IMG/VR virus record: IMGVR_UViG_3300042484_000873
Location: 1 to 64,000 of that record
From: a virus
Direction: 5' to 3' (one strand)
DNA length: 64,000 nt
A model generated the notes under the pieces. It was not told the origin of the DNA and searched no databases. It saw nothing but the letters and a program-made list of their open reading frames with translations. Every line of letters starts with the position of its first letter. Within the stretch, counting starts at the first letter, position 1. Positions 32,101-38,025 of this stretch are shown here, in pieces. The position numbers were made by a program, and so were the translations under genes.

Positions 32101-35100
32101 AACAATATATCATTTACTGAACAAACGTCAGGAGTTGGTGAAAATCTATTAGACGTACTGTACGTGGATAGCACTTACATTGTAGTAGGTGAAGCTGGTA
32201 CTATATTAACAAGTACAGACGCAGTTACATGGAATATAGATACCTCAGGTACTACAGAAAACTTAAATGGAATTACATCCGATGGTGCAGGAAAGTATTT
32301 AGTTGTTGGCAACAATAATATTATATTAACTAGTATAGATTCAGGTATTGATAAAACTTGGGAACTTTCAAGTATTTTTATACAAGAACCTGCTGTATAT
32401 AATGTTCAGGGTCCTGCATTTAATGAAGGTTATGGCCCAGAAGAATTGGTTCCAGGCGTAGTCACTGACAACCTAACTATGATTGTAACAACTCGTCCGG
32501 GTACTAACTGGTCAGTTGGACAATACGGCCATGCTGGATTCACAATAGTTTCAACTGAAATTACCCCCTCATATCCACAAGTTAATTATTCATTCTTAAA
32601 TATTGTACAAAATCCTGCATTCTTGGCATTATATGATATAACTCCTGTCAGTGGAACAAGTCGTAGAATTTATGAACATTATGATTATACGATTGATTGG
32701 GTATTAAAAACAATCACATTGACTACTACACTAGCTCCAAATCATATTTTAGGTATTGAATTGTATGAAGTGGGTAACGGAGATCAATTACAGCGTTCAA
32801 ATTCACAGACGGTGCCTTTTATTAATAATTTAAATACTGGCTTTACTGAAATTCCATTAAACTGTAATTACTCAGCTAATAAATTTAACGGTAATGGATT
32901 AATAAGACCAGGCACAGAACCTATTGAAACAGAATGTACCCGCACAGAAGCAATTATTGATTCTATTACATGTGATGATGTATCTAACTTTACACTTAAT
33001 GAGCCAATTAAATTCCAAGGTGCTGTATTTGGTGGAATTGATTTGGATCAGATTTACTATATTAAAACTATCAGTTATGTAACCAATAAAATTACTGTTG
33101 CATTAGGTCCATTGATAGATGGTATTGCAGGACCCACGTACCAATTAACTGATGGTACAGGTTCTATGCAAACAATTATTCAACAAGGAACGGGTATTGT
33201 TTGGACTGATCCATTAGTTGCACATAACGGCAATAAGTTGGTGTTAGGTGAAACTAGCACAGTAACTCAGACTAAGAGTTCTACTAATTCAATAGTGGTT
33301 AATACTGCATTAACTATGGATGTGAACGATCCAATCGTGTTTAGTGATTATATGTTTGGTGGACCAATACCCCACACTACCTATTATATTGCTTCAATAG
33401 TAGATGACAATGAGTTCACGATAAAAGCAACACCTACCGGAAGCACAGTTGTATTGACCGATGCTACTGGTCTTGTAAGTTGTATCACCAATGATTTTGC
33501 TATTTCCCGTGCAGATGTAGGCCCTACAGCAAAATTAATGTTTGCTGAAAATTATAATCAAACTGATGATTTTATAACGTTTGCAGTATTTGGAGAAACA
33601 GATCCTATACAGTATTCATATAGTATTCCGATTACCCAGATTTATCAATCAACTGGTGGTGAGACACAATTACTATTGACTAACTATATTGGAGGAACCA
33701 ATCCAGAAAATGCAATAGTAGAAGTTAACGGCTTACGTTTAACACCAACTTCAGATTATACTATTGATTTAACTACACAGCTATTATACTTAACCTTCAG
33801 TCTAACTAATAATGATATTTTAGCAGTTACTACTTATAATAGTACAGATCGTCAATACTTAAATACAACATTGGGTGGAACATATAGCGGTTCAGAAAGT
33901 GTGACATTACACATTGGATCATCAACCCACTTGTCAGGATGGAGTGAAGAAGTTATTGCAGGCGGATTTATTATTGGAGTATCATATCAAATTACAAATT
34001 TAGGGACTACTGATTTTACATTGATTGGTGCCACAAGCAATACAGTAGGTGAAATATTCACTGCTACTGGAGCAGGTACAGGAACAGGCACTGCTGGTAT
34101 AGGTTGGGGCGAGAATGAGTGGTCACCTAGTCCAGACTATTTCACTTTGTCCTCGGGCGATACAACAGGATTAGTTGTAGGAACTGGTATCATATTTACA
34201 TCACCGATCGGCGGTGTTGTTAGCAACACTACTTACTATATTGTAGACATATTAAGCTCAACAACATTCTCTGTGTCAGAAACACCGGGCGGCTTACCGT
34301 TACTGTTAACATCTGCTACAGGCGCAATGCTTGGCTTTATTAATCCTTCTAGAGTTTCTAATATTACTGCAATTAATAATGTAATTACTTCACCAATTGC
34401 AGTTGCCAATGTATCAACATCTACTGCACCTAATACATTGACCGCTAATAGCACCTCCGGATTTATTTCAGCAAGCCCTGGTATATATCAACCTATCATA
34501 TTTAAAAATACAACCGCTACTCCTGGCCCAGGCGGCGTGTTAACGGACGGCACTGTATACTGGGTTGATACGGTTGACATTAATGGCATTGATTTTACTA
34601 TTTCAGAAACACCAGGGGGTCCTGCATTTGTAGTTGACGGCTCATCGGGCGCAATGATTGCTTATGCAGGAGGTAACCCAACTGTAACAATCACTACCGG
34701 GGTTCCACACAATTTAGAAACAAACGACATAGTACGCATTGATGGTGTTAACGGATCAACTCAATTAAACAATAACGCATATTATGTACATGTAATATCT
34801 GAAAATCAAATTGGTTTGTACTTATCAGATTATCTACCTGAAAGTTTTCAGGCTAACGAAATAGTCGCCGGAGTAACAAATTGGACTGGTGGTGGTTATG
34901 TATGGTTAGACAAACAGTTTACAATAATTGATGCAACAGCAACAGAAACATTCCTTGCTGATAATACGATTCAGTTGGATAGTGTTGCTAATATCGTTAT
35001 TGATACTCCTGTATATTTCTCAGGAAATACATTTGGTAACATCGTTGAAGGTACTCGTTACTATGTTAAATCTGTTGATAATCTAAACGTAAAAATTACT

Positions 35101-35979
35101 ATATCTACAACATATCAAGGTGTAGAATTTACATTGATAGATGATACAGGTGAAATGGGTGTTTCAATGTGGGAGCAAACTAATGTTGATAGAGTTTGGG
35201 TAACAGTCAACGGATATACGGTTCCATCAAGTGCATTATACTTAAATCCTAATAATAATTTAAGTATTTTAACTACGATTGTTCCTGGAGATATTGTTAT
35301 TATTACTCATATGATACCTACTTCTACACCAGATGAATTGACATATATTAATAATGTCAATAAATCGCACATACCTACAGTTTATCGTGCAACATCATTA
35401 AGTACAACTTGGTTAACTCAACCACTATCATATACTGATAGTACAATTTATGTTCAAGATGTAACTAAGATTACGACCAATGTAGTTCAAAATGAGGTAA
35501 CTCCTACATCGGTAAATGGTGTTTATACTATCGGGTTAGATGTAGATAAGAGAATTATCAGTCAGGTTGTTGTAGTAAATAATACGACTTCTACTACGCT
35601 ACCAAGCTCTGCTTATAGTGTTCAGATTGTAAATACTGCCCCGATATTAGAAATTACATCAGGGGTGTCAGTAGGTCAAAGCTTAACAGTTACTATAATT
35701 TTAGGTAATTTGATTTATGTTGCAGGAGAGCAAATTAAGTTCACAACTGTAGATTTTGTCAATAATACATTGTCTGGATTACAGCGCGGCACTAACGGTA
35801 CTGGAGAAAGATTCTATATTCCAGCATATGAAAAAGTATACGGAATATTGTCTACAAACCAACTGCCAGCAGTTAACTATAATTTAACATGGAATTCATA
35901 TAATTATAATCCTATTATAGGTGATCCTCTACAGATTAGCGACACAGTGGCTGCAAATTTCTTAAATGCGGAGTTCTGA
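17122..35979 (+). CDS. Giant baseplate/virion protein, 6,285 residues, gp7-like N-terminus
   Basis: One uninterrupted ORF of 18.9 kb. The N-terminus (RIRTLNFLPEVFRTPTNAQF, then LDQIVDQPNTMRIQGYIGSK and FNQYYWLPQGAP) resembles the start of wedge proteins that follow gp6 in T4-like environmental phages, so a gp7-type anchor is likely. Within it I see: FG-GAP-like blades at residues about 2300-3000 (NTLVVGAPGVDTG, ELLIGSPFQ, NTVVVGTPGF); at least twelve copies of a 70-85-residue beta module between about 2590 and 6020; and BNR/Ycf48-like blades (LLRSSDGITWIEI, TILTSTDAVTWNI) at about 4770-5095. A short module ending in AGTGTGxA occurs twice (residues about 2350 and 5620). T4 gp7 is 1,032 residues. 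This is probably a peripheral baseplate or fibre-like arm that could touch the cell surface. Function beyond structure is inference. Confidence 0.8.
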   Translation: MAARIRTLNFLPEVFRTPTNAQFLGATLDQIVDQPNTMRIQGYIGSKFGYGVNAKDNYVVEPTKTRTDYQLDPGVVFTKTNTATATDFVTYPGIIDALKLNGGVTNNNDRLFNSQFYSWDPFVDLDKLINFNQYYWLPQGAPAVTIATDIVYNAQDYTVVDDPNAYIISSNINPDGSANPTLTLIRGGTYSFTVSQDSPFWIQGQPGVTGYDPNQPNLLTRDVLGVSNNGAENGVVEFTVPYKNAQDEYNFPGDNRVDVVSSAPFDSIEGQLLSNVVDIDGVTALEGLTVMFYNTGVVNETGFVGQYYDTTLYDEDGGAPYVFPGSSTNDFNFEGGYYTEVPATFYTITYVGDPTNPVIKLVPASGIPTNEKITPNFGTQWKARNFYRNVQGVINLVPYLSSLLDTLYYQDGTVPNKVGQIRLINSNITNQINVLEILGQTNYTAPNGVVFTNGLKVTFDGDIFPTSYKTGEYYVQGVGTAIELINTQDLIVPEPFTEGTYNPWDISPWDIGNYDVTLYIPVQQDYITIARNSIDRNPWSRSNRWFHIDVINATATYNNDPSIATTYATQYNKAKRPVIEFYPNLKLFDNCIVGKQPIDFFDVRTTDAFTQVAGQNIYYPDVEVYTAASATVNGVTGTSTTITIPASDVEVGSFQVGQFITDSDAVIPENAQITAITGTTLLTITVGWSTSTTIPSATNVSLVANDISNDNYVLYDGARIIFSVDNNPDVRNKIYVVRFSNISGVTPVITLTEADDGLVLQNEGTVAYKGYYNQGKDFYYYFNNNPAILENQWEQAQQKTTVNQAPFFDVFDADGISFGDAEIYTGSSFNGNKLFSYGIGSGINDIVLGFPLRYSSVNNVGDISFDVPLNSATFNYVRGSAPITQQVNTGYVHNYSDLNTRTRALGWQTAVAESRQYQIFSFNYIAGSGVSTYTCDIAAATDTVWPNIQVYLNNVLQDTTTYTYTINPTTTVVNFTVPNTAVDTVVEITLLSDQVSSTAYYQIPNNLQNNPFNTDITTANVGDIRGQYQSIFYNNPNTTGTVFGANNYRDLGNLVPWGNRIIQNSASLVLPGTFLRKPGVNLYDSLQYNSNQYILFKTLLVDTVNKTEYNVYQSPATMLDDALDQITISKVDSAPFFWSDMLPSKSPYASNSYTFANSLDVSRYPLTRIYNFDTANYYGVLVYLTRTVNNYTSITQLVSGVDYTISATSPALTVETDLLPGDIITVNEYYQTYGSYVPNTPTKLGLYPSFIPEVVLDENYTNPTYFIRGHDGSYTKLYGDYIDGNLIDFRDKVLLEFETRIYNNLKLSNIIPVRDYDVVPGFFRTTDYSYDEFLSIYSQFFLNWVGQNRVEYKQQVGYTPTNEFSYNYSQSGNKINNAQIQQGYWRGIYQYFYDTTQPDIAPWEMIGFTSQPTWWTTRYGPAPYTSDNLVLWGDLAAGINWNNGDPIVVTQCIRPQLLQVLPVDSEGNLVSPFVAVVGNYDGRSFRSDWKVGDVASTEFAYRRSSSWPFDLMKILALTKPANFYSLGVDVDNYKYNEEFNQFLVNDRSHLVISDVEIYGSGTAKTSYINWIVDYEKQVGIDSTQTTTDLLDNLDVRLIYRLAGFTDKALVNFYVEKGSPNSNNASLLIPTESLDVLLYDNIPFNKIIYSGIIVQNAGSGWKVFGNSQNKAYFTISKPKINGNYNLVTVEGESVQVAKDYFENTEILVPYGTEFVSKQDLAQFIGSYGNYLTTQGVLFDQIESGLDINWNQMVAEYLYWTQSGWGLSSLINLNPAANLITIQKDSCVVQPLTLQRQNFVLNQNLYPIQAVDLAVVRDDTLFSAKPLNQGDTVAYGQFNISNFEHGVVFNNVTLFNDVIYNLITGLRQNRITTRGTKTADWNGTIDTQGFILNQDNIQEWNNVTKYTKGSIVTYKNKYWVSLRVLEPSMTFDGRYWKETDYDEIQKGLLPNPSTRSFESTLYYNTNTPNLSKDADLLSWSLIGYRPRDYMALADLTDITQVNVYKNLIKEKGTRIATENFKGITLPQGGIDYEVYENWAIKTGEFGGVLDNNFVDFRLNQNQLTGNPSIVGLTTGTYTDGVQQEVPLYSVFNYGRPITNPNILPTVPAGTPNKLYPDAGYVNFNDITTFGYYYNDLNLAQTPLSQLYVGQYVWVADYNSTWQVYTPIANGNIIQVLNNLNGTVTLEFAQPHGLTKYQTIAIINFNDAVNGYRIVQEVVDNYRVTIALSLVSTITRLTSTNSIVMRFQLQRVAQPSDIINLPLLNTEFVKNKVWVDTGTTGDWEVYRKSINYNLDLELLKTNSETFGSAVATTSDLGYLVGDADLGVAYRYTFNPVFERYDLVQTLFSDIITAGSFVVGKNYQITSLGSTTFTQWNTIAGTSGVAYAVGSRFTCANAGTGTGEAGLLASSFGASIGYAGSTFAISQPTGALLADRKVKIYNLVTNTTVNELQLLQTIQAPTGATNWGTKTEFSGDENWLFISAYEQNQFYVFRKSQVTGLYEYSNIITLGNLTTGDNFSFSLATNYYGNTLVVGAPGVDTGTINNTGTSYVYERVMQNFEAQFTSQVLVPQTFSLVFTPGTRTFTGTNITSNAITLNSVAGLSLNMPVIFTGVVFGGLAIAQVYYIKTIVGSTITLSLTIGGSTLSLVNGSGTMTMVAQTEPLFVSVNGTLIDTTNYAVTGSTLNVYQSLNAGDILTVSGSTFVLLQQFFATDTVTIGEQYGYSADLDNYGNELLIGSPFQINSQNKEGTIYRYTDGGGSYGIITGTINCQVTTPTTILLNGYAVAIPVGNASVVAAAIEAANITNITATAIDNKLVISLINIELAMINDKLDIVTLSGNALYELGISKYTLTQVITDPHPASRTQFGTVIKFNDNGSFVASAPVVPRYEATTFDSTDDDNYNNDTLFDNNTTQFVDTLVNAGAVYMFDYAENYNENLLNVGQYIYAQSVNALNSNYGAQPYYGTALDFNDNTVVVGTPGFRPGYENGQVIIYTNPSGQADWSVFRQPQMAVDVNGITNAQLYSASTNNTLINLDYIDPLQGKILGVVAENLDIVSNADPASYNSPNTTVSGSAVWGTKHLGKLWFNTSTTKFVNYHQNDEVVYNSKWWGRVFPGSQVTIYSWITSNVVPAEYTGPGTPLTLTDYSVEYVLNSTGAITPVYFFWARNTNIIFNQIGKTLSDTICESYISAPQASGIAYFAPIQSNVMGLYNTSEYVNSNDTVMHIGFETGTNEDDSHSIYSLIRANYPDDFLPGLPALTSLPPLSLYDRMLDSMSGVDESGAIVPDPYLPKPVQSGVLVRPRQSFFYSRFGALKNYLTLANQELAKIPFTETQSSKFLYTTGPINPSTGLPFYETTDYWDPVNWWATGYNDNTKSAVLVESYYQLATINAQNGLIVTVNKNGAGFQETYRYDSGLDTWERIGLQAGTIQFKTDLWDYASARLGFGDNFFDTTPFDTYPSEETRSITRFLNEELPSEIFAFRNQGLILLFNYIISETIESQNYLPWLNKTSFIDVAHTIRELLPLEVFQSDNQEFLAGYINEVKPYHVVVKDFLFEYTGIDVWPGDITDFDLPAQYNTSLQQYITPELVYANPSGDNQFVPTDDIWQDPAYNNWFNNYGVSITGVNGYPITVLSSYLTLNSNSMAVDNIFGFPINGVIKVYDPTDPETDLSKKAFELIAYSSVDKAYGTLNGLTRGVNETPISNHLPGQQIYIDLPAVLVLDGGRGYANPPVITAYIDTTIYPAPRREAILQPVMNLDQLLRVDVIDPGDGYVVLPQILIEPSSIITFASIDVDLVTNTITIQNQLVQTGDLVRYYTGSDTTAISGVKEGQYYYVGVLENVPTYVVALYTTYADALQDHDRVVFLGTGSGTNNNLAISARASCVTSSRPIRENITTLRYDRTTYDSQVTEWAQGNFYGSFYAGAFQNTEQVASSSLTLFNETPAIDTILASAQGATFEIQNVRNNEVIEWSSRTRIVTTTTGTTNVITISPSVGGTPLSLDQPIGPTTGFYVGMPIKFIGAAFGNLAVDTVYYVREIVSLTQFTISATLGGAEVTLTTGTTTAGLDAIIGEVTNTAVITIQYPGILNATATEKTTNFVTIPLNPSGICGTTGFYTGLPIFFTGDVFGGVIENENYYVTTVINDQTFTMSTTNTPTIVTVESTENAGDYVVLSDIGDLEVNTPVIITGTTFGGIVAGQLYYIASIDYSTNKVTLSITINGGAIALTDASGSATLTSQADVIQLTTVTGTMTCNVGLPISPGQITGQAFTFYNTSGEFTNGGAGYSGTPSNLINKSTVATVATSNYLYLNSLLGGTTNMYVNMPFRLSAAIGGLSAATTYYVKTIGSVVVDVISSNAGTDAYTCTSTTGFYSGMPISFTGGVFGGVIELVTYYVKTVPSSTTFTISETPGGATFDLSGNNGLMTLTADNPYITVSTSIGGSVVALTDNFSASSTLTQYPTAVPTFFVSYILGGYSVFINTAGSGFAYNNDITILGSSISGGTNGLNDITINVSGINEPGLNYNPSLPYGAITSTIVSGTPPGLTEQYYLKVISPTELEVYANPNLTVPVDGDALGAIYTGVKSTTVTDVTASTDQLTVTSSADFELNDPVVFTGDVYSELTLGQTYYIKSKPSSTTVTLSATIAGGTLNFTGTTTGLSFTMAKSGDYVFLPEPFYFNQSIVRYNNRLYQCIVSNNDTSFILGKWEVLDSGDRRLNELDRIIGYYNPTVNMPGRDLTQLVTGITYPGSVYMDNAFPPADEFILDTILQDQPFYPTDIDNVAVLYDGLRYIGVSNTPEYSASITSTLGDAWSINKIANSPLNTTNISFADGWYVITTVNSATPIFISADGVNWITSGGTYTPYDSTPYDTTSYDFTSLLVESNLLNASDYNDNKWVAVGENIVLSTDRFFWEEVFVLPYAGQLKDVKYIDIPIYNNWLAVGNWTVSGVDRAVLLRSSDGITWIEINAGITTGITNATLNAVAPGDNLLVYVADNGRIFTTTNNISFTEQTSGVGENLLDVLYVDSTYIVVGEAGTILTSTDAVTWNIDTSGTTENLNGITSDGAGKYLVVGNNNIILTSIDSGIDKTWELSSIFIQEPAVYNVQGPAFNEGYGPEELVPGVVTDNLTMIVTTRPGTNWSVGQYGHAGFTIVSTEITPSYPQVNYSFLNIVQNPAFLALYDITPVSGTSRRIYEHYDYTIDWVLKTITLTTTLAPNHILGIELYEVGNGDQLQRSNSQTVPFINNLNTGFTEIPLNCNYSANKFNGNGLIRPGTEPIETECTRTEAIIDSITCDDVSNFTLNEPIKFQGAVFGGIDLDQIYYIKTISYVTNKITVALGPLIDGIAGPTYQLTDGTGSMQTIIQQGTGIVWTDPLVAHNGNKLVLGETSTVTQTKSSTNSIVVNTALTMDVNDPIVFSDYMFGGPIPHTTYYIASIVDDNEFTIKATPTGSTVVLTDATGLVSCITNDFAISRADVGPTAKLMFAENYNQTDDFITFAVFGETDPIQYSYSIPITQIYQSTGGETQLLLTNYIGGTNPENAIVEVNGLRLTPTSDYTIDLTTQLLYLTFSLTNNDILAVTTYNSTDRQYLNTTLGGTYSGSESVTLHIGSSTHLSGWSEEVIAGGFIIGVSYQITNLGTTDFTLIGATSNTVGEIFTATGAGTGTGTAGIGWGENEWSPSPDYFTLSSGDTTGLVVGTGIIFTSPIGGVVSNTTYYIVDILSSTTFSVSETPGGLPLLLTSATGAMLGFINPSRVSNITAINNVITSPIAVANVSTSTAPNTLTANSTSGFISASPGIYQPIIFKNTTATPGPGGVLTDGTVYWVDTVDINGIDFTISETPGGPAFVVDGSSGAMIAYAGGNPTVTITTGVPHNLETNDIVRIDGVNGSTQLNNNAYYVHVISENQIGLYLSDYLPESFQANEIVAGVTNWTGGGYVWLDKQFTIIDATATETFLADNTIQLDSVANIVIDTPVYFSGNTFGNIVEGTRYYVKSVDNLNVKITISTTYQGVEFTLIDDTGEMGVSMWEQTNVDRVWVTVNGYTVPSSALYLNPNNNLSILTTIVPGDIVIITHMIPTSTPDELTYINNVNKSHIPTVYRATSLSTTWLTQPLSYTDSTIYVQDVTKITTNVVQNEVTPTSVNGVYTIGLDVDKRIISQVVVVNNTTSTTLPSSAYSVQIVNTAPILEITSGVSVGQSLTVTIILGNLIYVAGEQIKFTTVDFVNNTLSGLQRGTNGTGERFYIPAYEKVYGILSTNQLPAVNYNLTWNSYNYNPIIGDPLQISDTVAANFLNAEF
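24898..35172 (+). repeat. At least twelve diverged copies of a ~75-residue beta module in the giant protein
   Basis: The recurring pattern is: short strand, P-(I/V)-x-F-x-G-x-x-F-G-G, 5-8 residues, Y-Y-(V/I)-K-(T/S)-I, then F-T-(I/L)-S, G-G and a final G-x-M. Copies start near 24898, 29050, 29390, 29600, 30010, 30190, 30880, 32960, 33280, 34140, 34440 and 34960. They are clustered in four groups, which points to tandem growth followed by insertion of other domains. Confidence 0.75.
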
Positions 35980-35982
35980 TAA

Positions 35983-36150
35983 ATGATAAATAATACTATG
36001 AATAATCAGGAAAATAATATAAAACCACAATTAACAGAAGAATATGGCCCAACGCCGGAAGAGACTGGTGGTTTCTATTTTTCGTCTTTTTTGAAAATAA
36101 CTGATCCAAATACCAAAGAAGTTTTGGTCGAAACACGAGGCGATATCTAA
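35983..36150 (+). CDS. Small protein (55 residues) sharing a motif with the next gene
   Basis: The ATG at 35983 follows the stop of the giant gene by three bases, and the stop TAA overlaps the next ATG as TAATG. A second ATG at 35998 is possible. The C-terminal half (FLKITDPNTKEVLVETRGDI) aligns with residues 13-32 of the next protein (FLKVYDPNNGEVFVDKHNAI), so the two are fragments of one family. The first 30 residues are Asn/Gln/Glu-rich. The tight spacing on both sides supports real translation. A virion or assembly role is inferred from position only. Confidence 0.6.
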   Translation: MINNTMNNQENNIKPQLTEEYGPTPEETGGFYFSSFLKITDPNTKEVLVETRGDI

Positions 36151-36770
36151 TGTCAGGAATACAATTAACATACAAAATTGAGGGCTTTTTGAAAGTCTAC
36201 GATCCCAATAATGGGGAAGTTTTCGTAGATAAACATAATGCTATCAACTATGAAAACATGTCAGAAGCTATTGCTGACACATTAAGCAGTCGTGGTTATG
36301 GCGAAATCTTTCAGATGGCGTTTGGGAACGGTGGTGCAAGCGTAGATGAAACAGGTGTTATCACATATCTACCCCCAAACACAACTGGTCAGAATGCGGC
36401 TCTTTATAACCAAACCTACGCTAAAATCGTTGACGATACCAGCGTTTTCAACTTAGATCCTACACGCAACAAGATGACAGTTTCACACACTACTGGTCGT
36501 GTCTATACTGATATCTTAGTTCAATGTTTATTAGACTACGGTGAGCCTTCTGGCCAAGATGCGTTTGATAACAGCACACAAACTGATTCTAGTTATATTT
36601 TTGATGAATTAGGATTATTAGCAAATTACGGAACAGACGAGAACGGAAATGTCATTACTAGACTATTGACACATGTAATTTTCCACCCTGTCCAAAAGTC
36701 TTTAAATAGACAAATACAAATAGATTATACAGTCAGAATCCAAGCTCTGACGAACTTAGTCACAATTTAA
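36150..36770 (+). CDS. Conserved virion protein of unknown role
   Basis: This 206-residue protein has no motif of known function. It starts with the FLKVYDPNNGEVFVD segment also present in the preceding small gene, continues with a Gly-rich loop (MAFGNGGASVDETG), and ends in a beta-rich half with FHPVQKSLNRQIQIDYTVRIQ. It lies between the giant baseplate protein and the tail-fibre genes and has a TAATG overlap with the upstream gene, so a baseplate or fibre-attachment component is a reasonable guess. I have seen similar proteins in marine T4-like phages but cannot name it. Confidence 0.65.
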   Translation: MSGIQLTYKIEGFLKVYDPNNGEVFVDKHNAINYENMSEAIADTLSSRGYGEIFQMAFGNGGASVDETGVITYLPPNTTGQNAALYNQTYAKIVDDTSVFNLDPTRNKMTVSHTTGRVYTDILVQCLLDYGEPSGQDAFDNSTQTDSSYIFDELGLLANYGTDENGNVITRLLTHVIFHPVQKSLNRQIQIDYTVRIQALTNLVTI

Positions 36771-36771
36771 G

Positions 36772-36778
36772 ATAAATA
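36772..36778 (+). promoter_or_regulatory. T4-type late promoter before the fibre genes
   Basis: GATAAATAA (ATAAATA at 36772-36778) lies directly behind the stop of the preceding gene. CGGAG follows at 36788-36792 and the ATG is at 36802. Confidence 0.5.
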
Positions 36779-36801
36779 AAGAATACTCGGAGTGATTTGA
36801 A

Positions 36802-38016
36802 ATGGCATACACAATTATTAAAAGCGATGGTACAGTACTAACAACCATTGCTGATGGAACTATTAATACTACTAGTACAAGTTTAGGCTTGCCTGGTAGA
36901 AACTTTGCAGGATATGGACAAACTGTAGACACAAACTTTGTGCACCAGCTTGAAAATTATGCGTCAAACACACCACCGGCTAACCCACTACGTGGTCAGT
37001 TGTGGTATGATATTAACAATAGTTCGTTAAAAGTATGTCCTACTGATAATCAAACAAACGCAAATGCTTGGGTTACACTTGCAACTAGTTCAGGTACATC
37101 TGTGACAACATTTGGCTCAGTTTCGGTAACTGGTAACTTACAATCAAATAATATCACATCAGTAAATGCTATTGTTGGGGATACAATTACCGTTCGTTTA
37201 GCTACAGTAACTGCAAATGCTACTATTGCTAATGCCGCAGTTACAACAGGTAACATTGGTACATTAAACACTCAAGTTATCACAACTGGTTCAAACAGTA
37301 CGGGTGGCACAATTACTGGTACTTGGACAGCTAACGGCGGATCAGCTGGCAACACTATGATTATTACTAACGGTAACTTAGTTGCTGTTACTGGTATAAA
37401 GACAGATAATTATTACTATGCTAACGGTAGTCCATTCAATCCAACTGGTACGTATAATAATGGTAATGTTTTTGACTATTTAACTGGATCAAATGCAATT
37501 GTTCAATTCAGTGGTAACATTGCACCCGGCAGAGTTACGACACAAGTTATCACTGCTGGTGCAAACACAACAGCAGGCAACATTACTGGTAATTGGACAT
37601 TGACTTCAGGTTCACGATTAAATGCAACATACGCTGACTTGGCAGAACGCTTTGAAGCAGATGCTTATTACGATGCCGGAACAGTTGTTGAAATGGGCGG
37701 AGATAAAGAAATTACTGCGGTTCAATATGAATTGTCAGAAGATGTATTTGGTGTTGTTTCGGAGACAGCCGGTTATTTAATGAATGCTATGGCAGGAGAT
37801 GATTCTACGCACCCTCCAATCGCTGTAGGTGGTCGTGTAAAAGTTAAAGTGGACGGTGTAGTTAAAAAAGGTCAACGTCTTGTTTCTGCTGGTAATGGCA
37901 TTGCACGTGCAGCCAAATCAGGAGAAGCAACTGCTTTCAACATCATAGGTCGTGCTTTAGAAAATAAAACAACAACTGGCGCGGGTGTAGTAGAAGCATT
38001 CGTTAAAATTAATTAA
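36802..38016 (+). CDS. Tail fibre protein with conserved attachment and C-terminal domains
   Basis: A 404-residue fibre. Residues 30-95 contain GRNFAGYGQTVDTNFVHQLENY and LRGQLWYDINNSS, a widespread N-terminal attachment block of environmental T4-like fibres. The middle (100-270) is a Thr/Gly/Asn/Ala-rich beta repeat region typical of a trimeric shaft. From about 275 the segment YADLAERFEADAYYDAGTVVEM begins a C-terminal domain seen on many phage fibres, rich in GVV and GGRVKVKV strands, possibly a folding or intramolecular chaperone domain. It is likely to form trimers on the virion surface. Confidence 0.75.
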   Translation: MAYTIIKSDGTVLTTIADGTINTTSTSLGLPGRNFAGYGQTVDTNFVHQLENYASNTPPANPLRGQLWYDINNSSLKVCPTDNQTNANAWVTLATSSGTSVTTFGSVSVTGNLQSNNITSVNAIVGDTITVRLATVTANATIANAAVTTGNIGTLNTQVITTGSNSTGGTITGTWTANGGSAGNTMIITNGNLVAVTGIKTDNYYYANGSPFNPTGTYNNGNVFDYLTGSNAIVQFSGNIAPGRVTTQVITAGANTTAGNITGNWTLTSGSRLNATYADLAERFEADAYYDAGTVVEMGGDKEITAVQYELSEDVFGVVSETAGYLMNAMAGDDSTHPPIAVGGRVKVKVDGVVKKGQRLVSAGNGIARAAKSGEATAFNIIGRALENKTTTGAGVVEAFVKIN

Positions 38017-38025
38017 GGATAAAAA

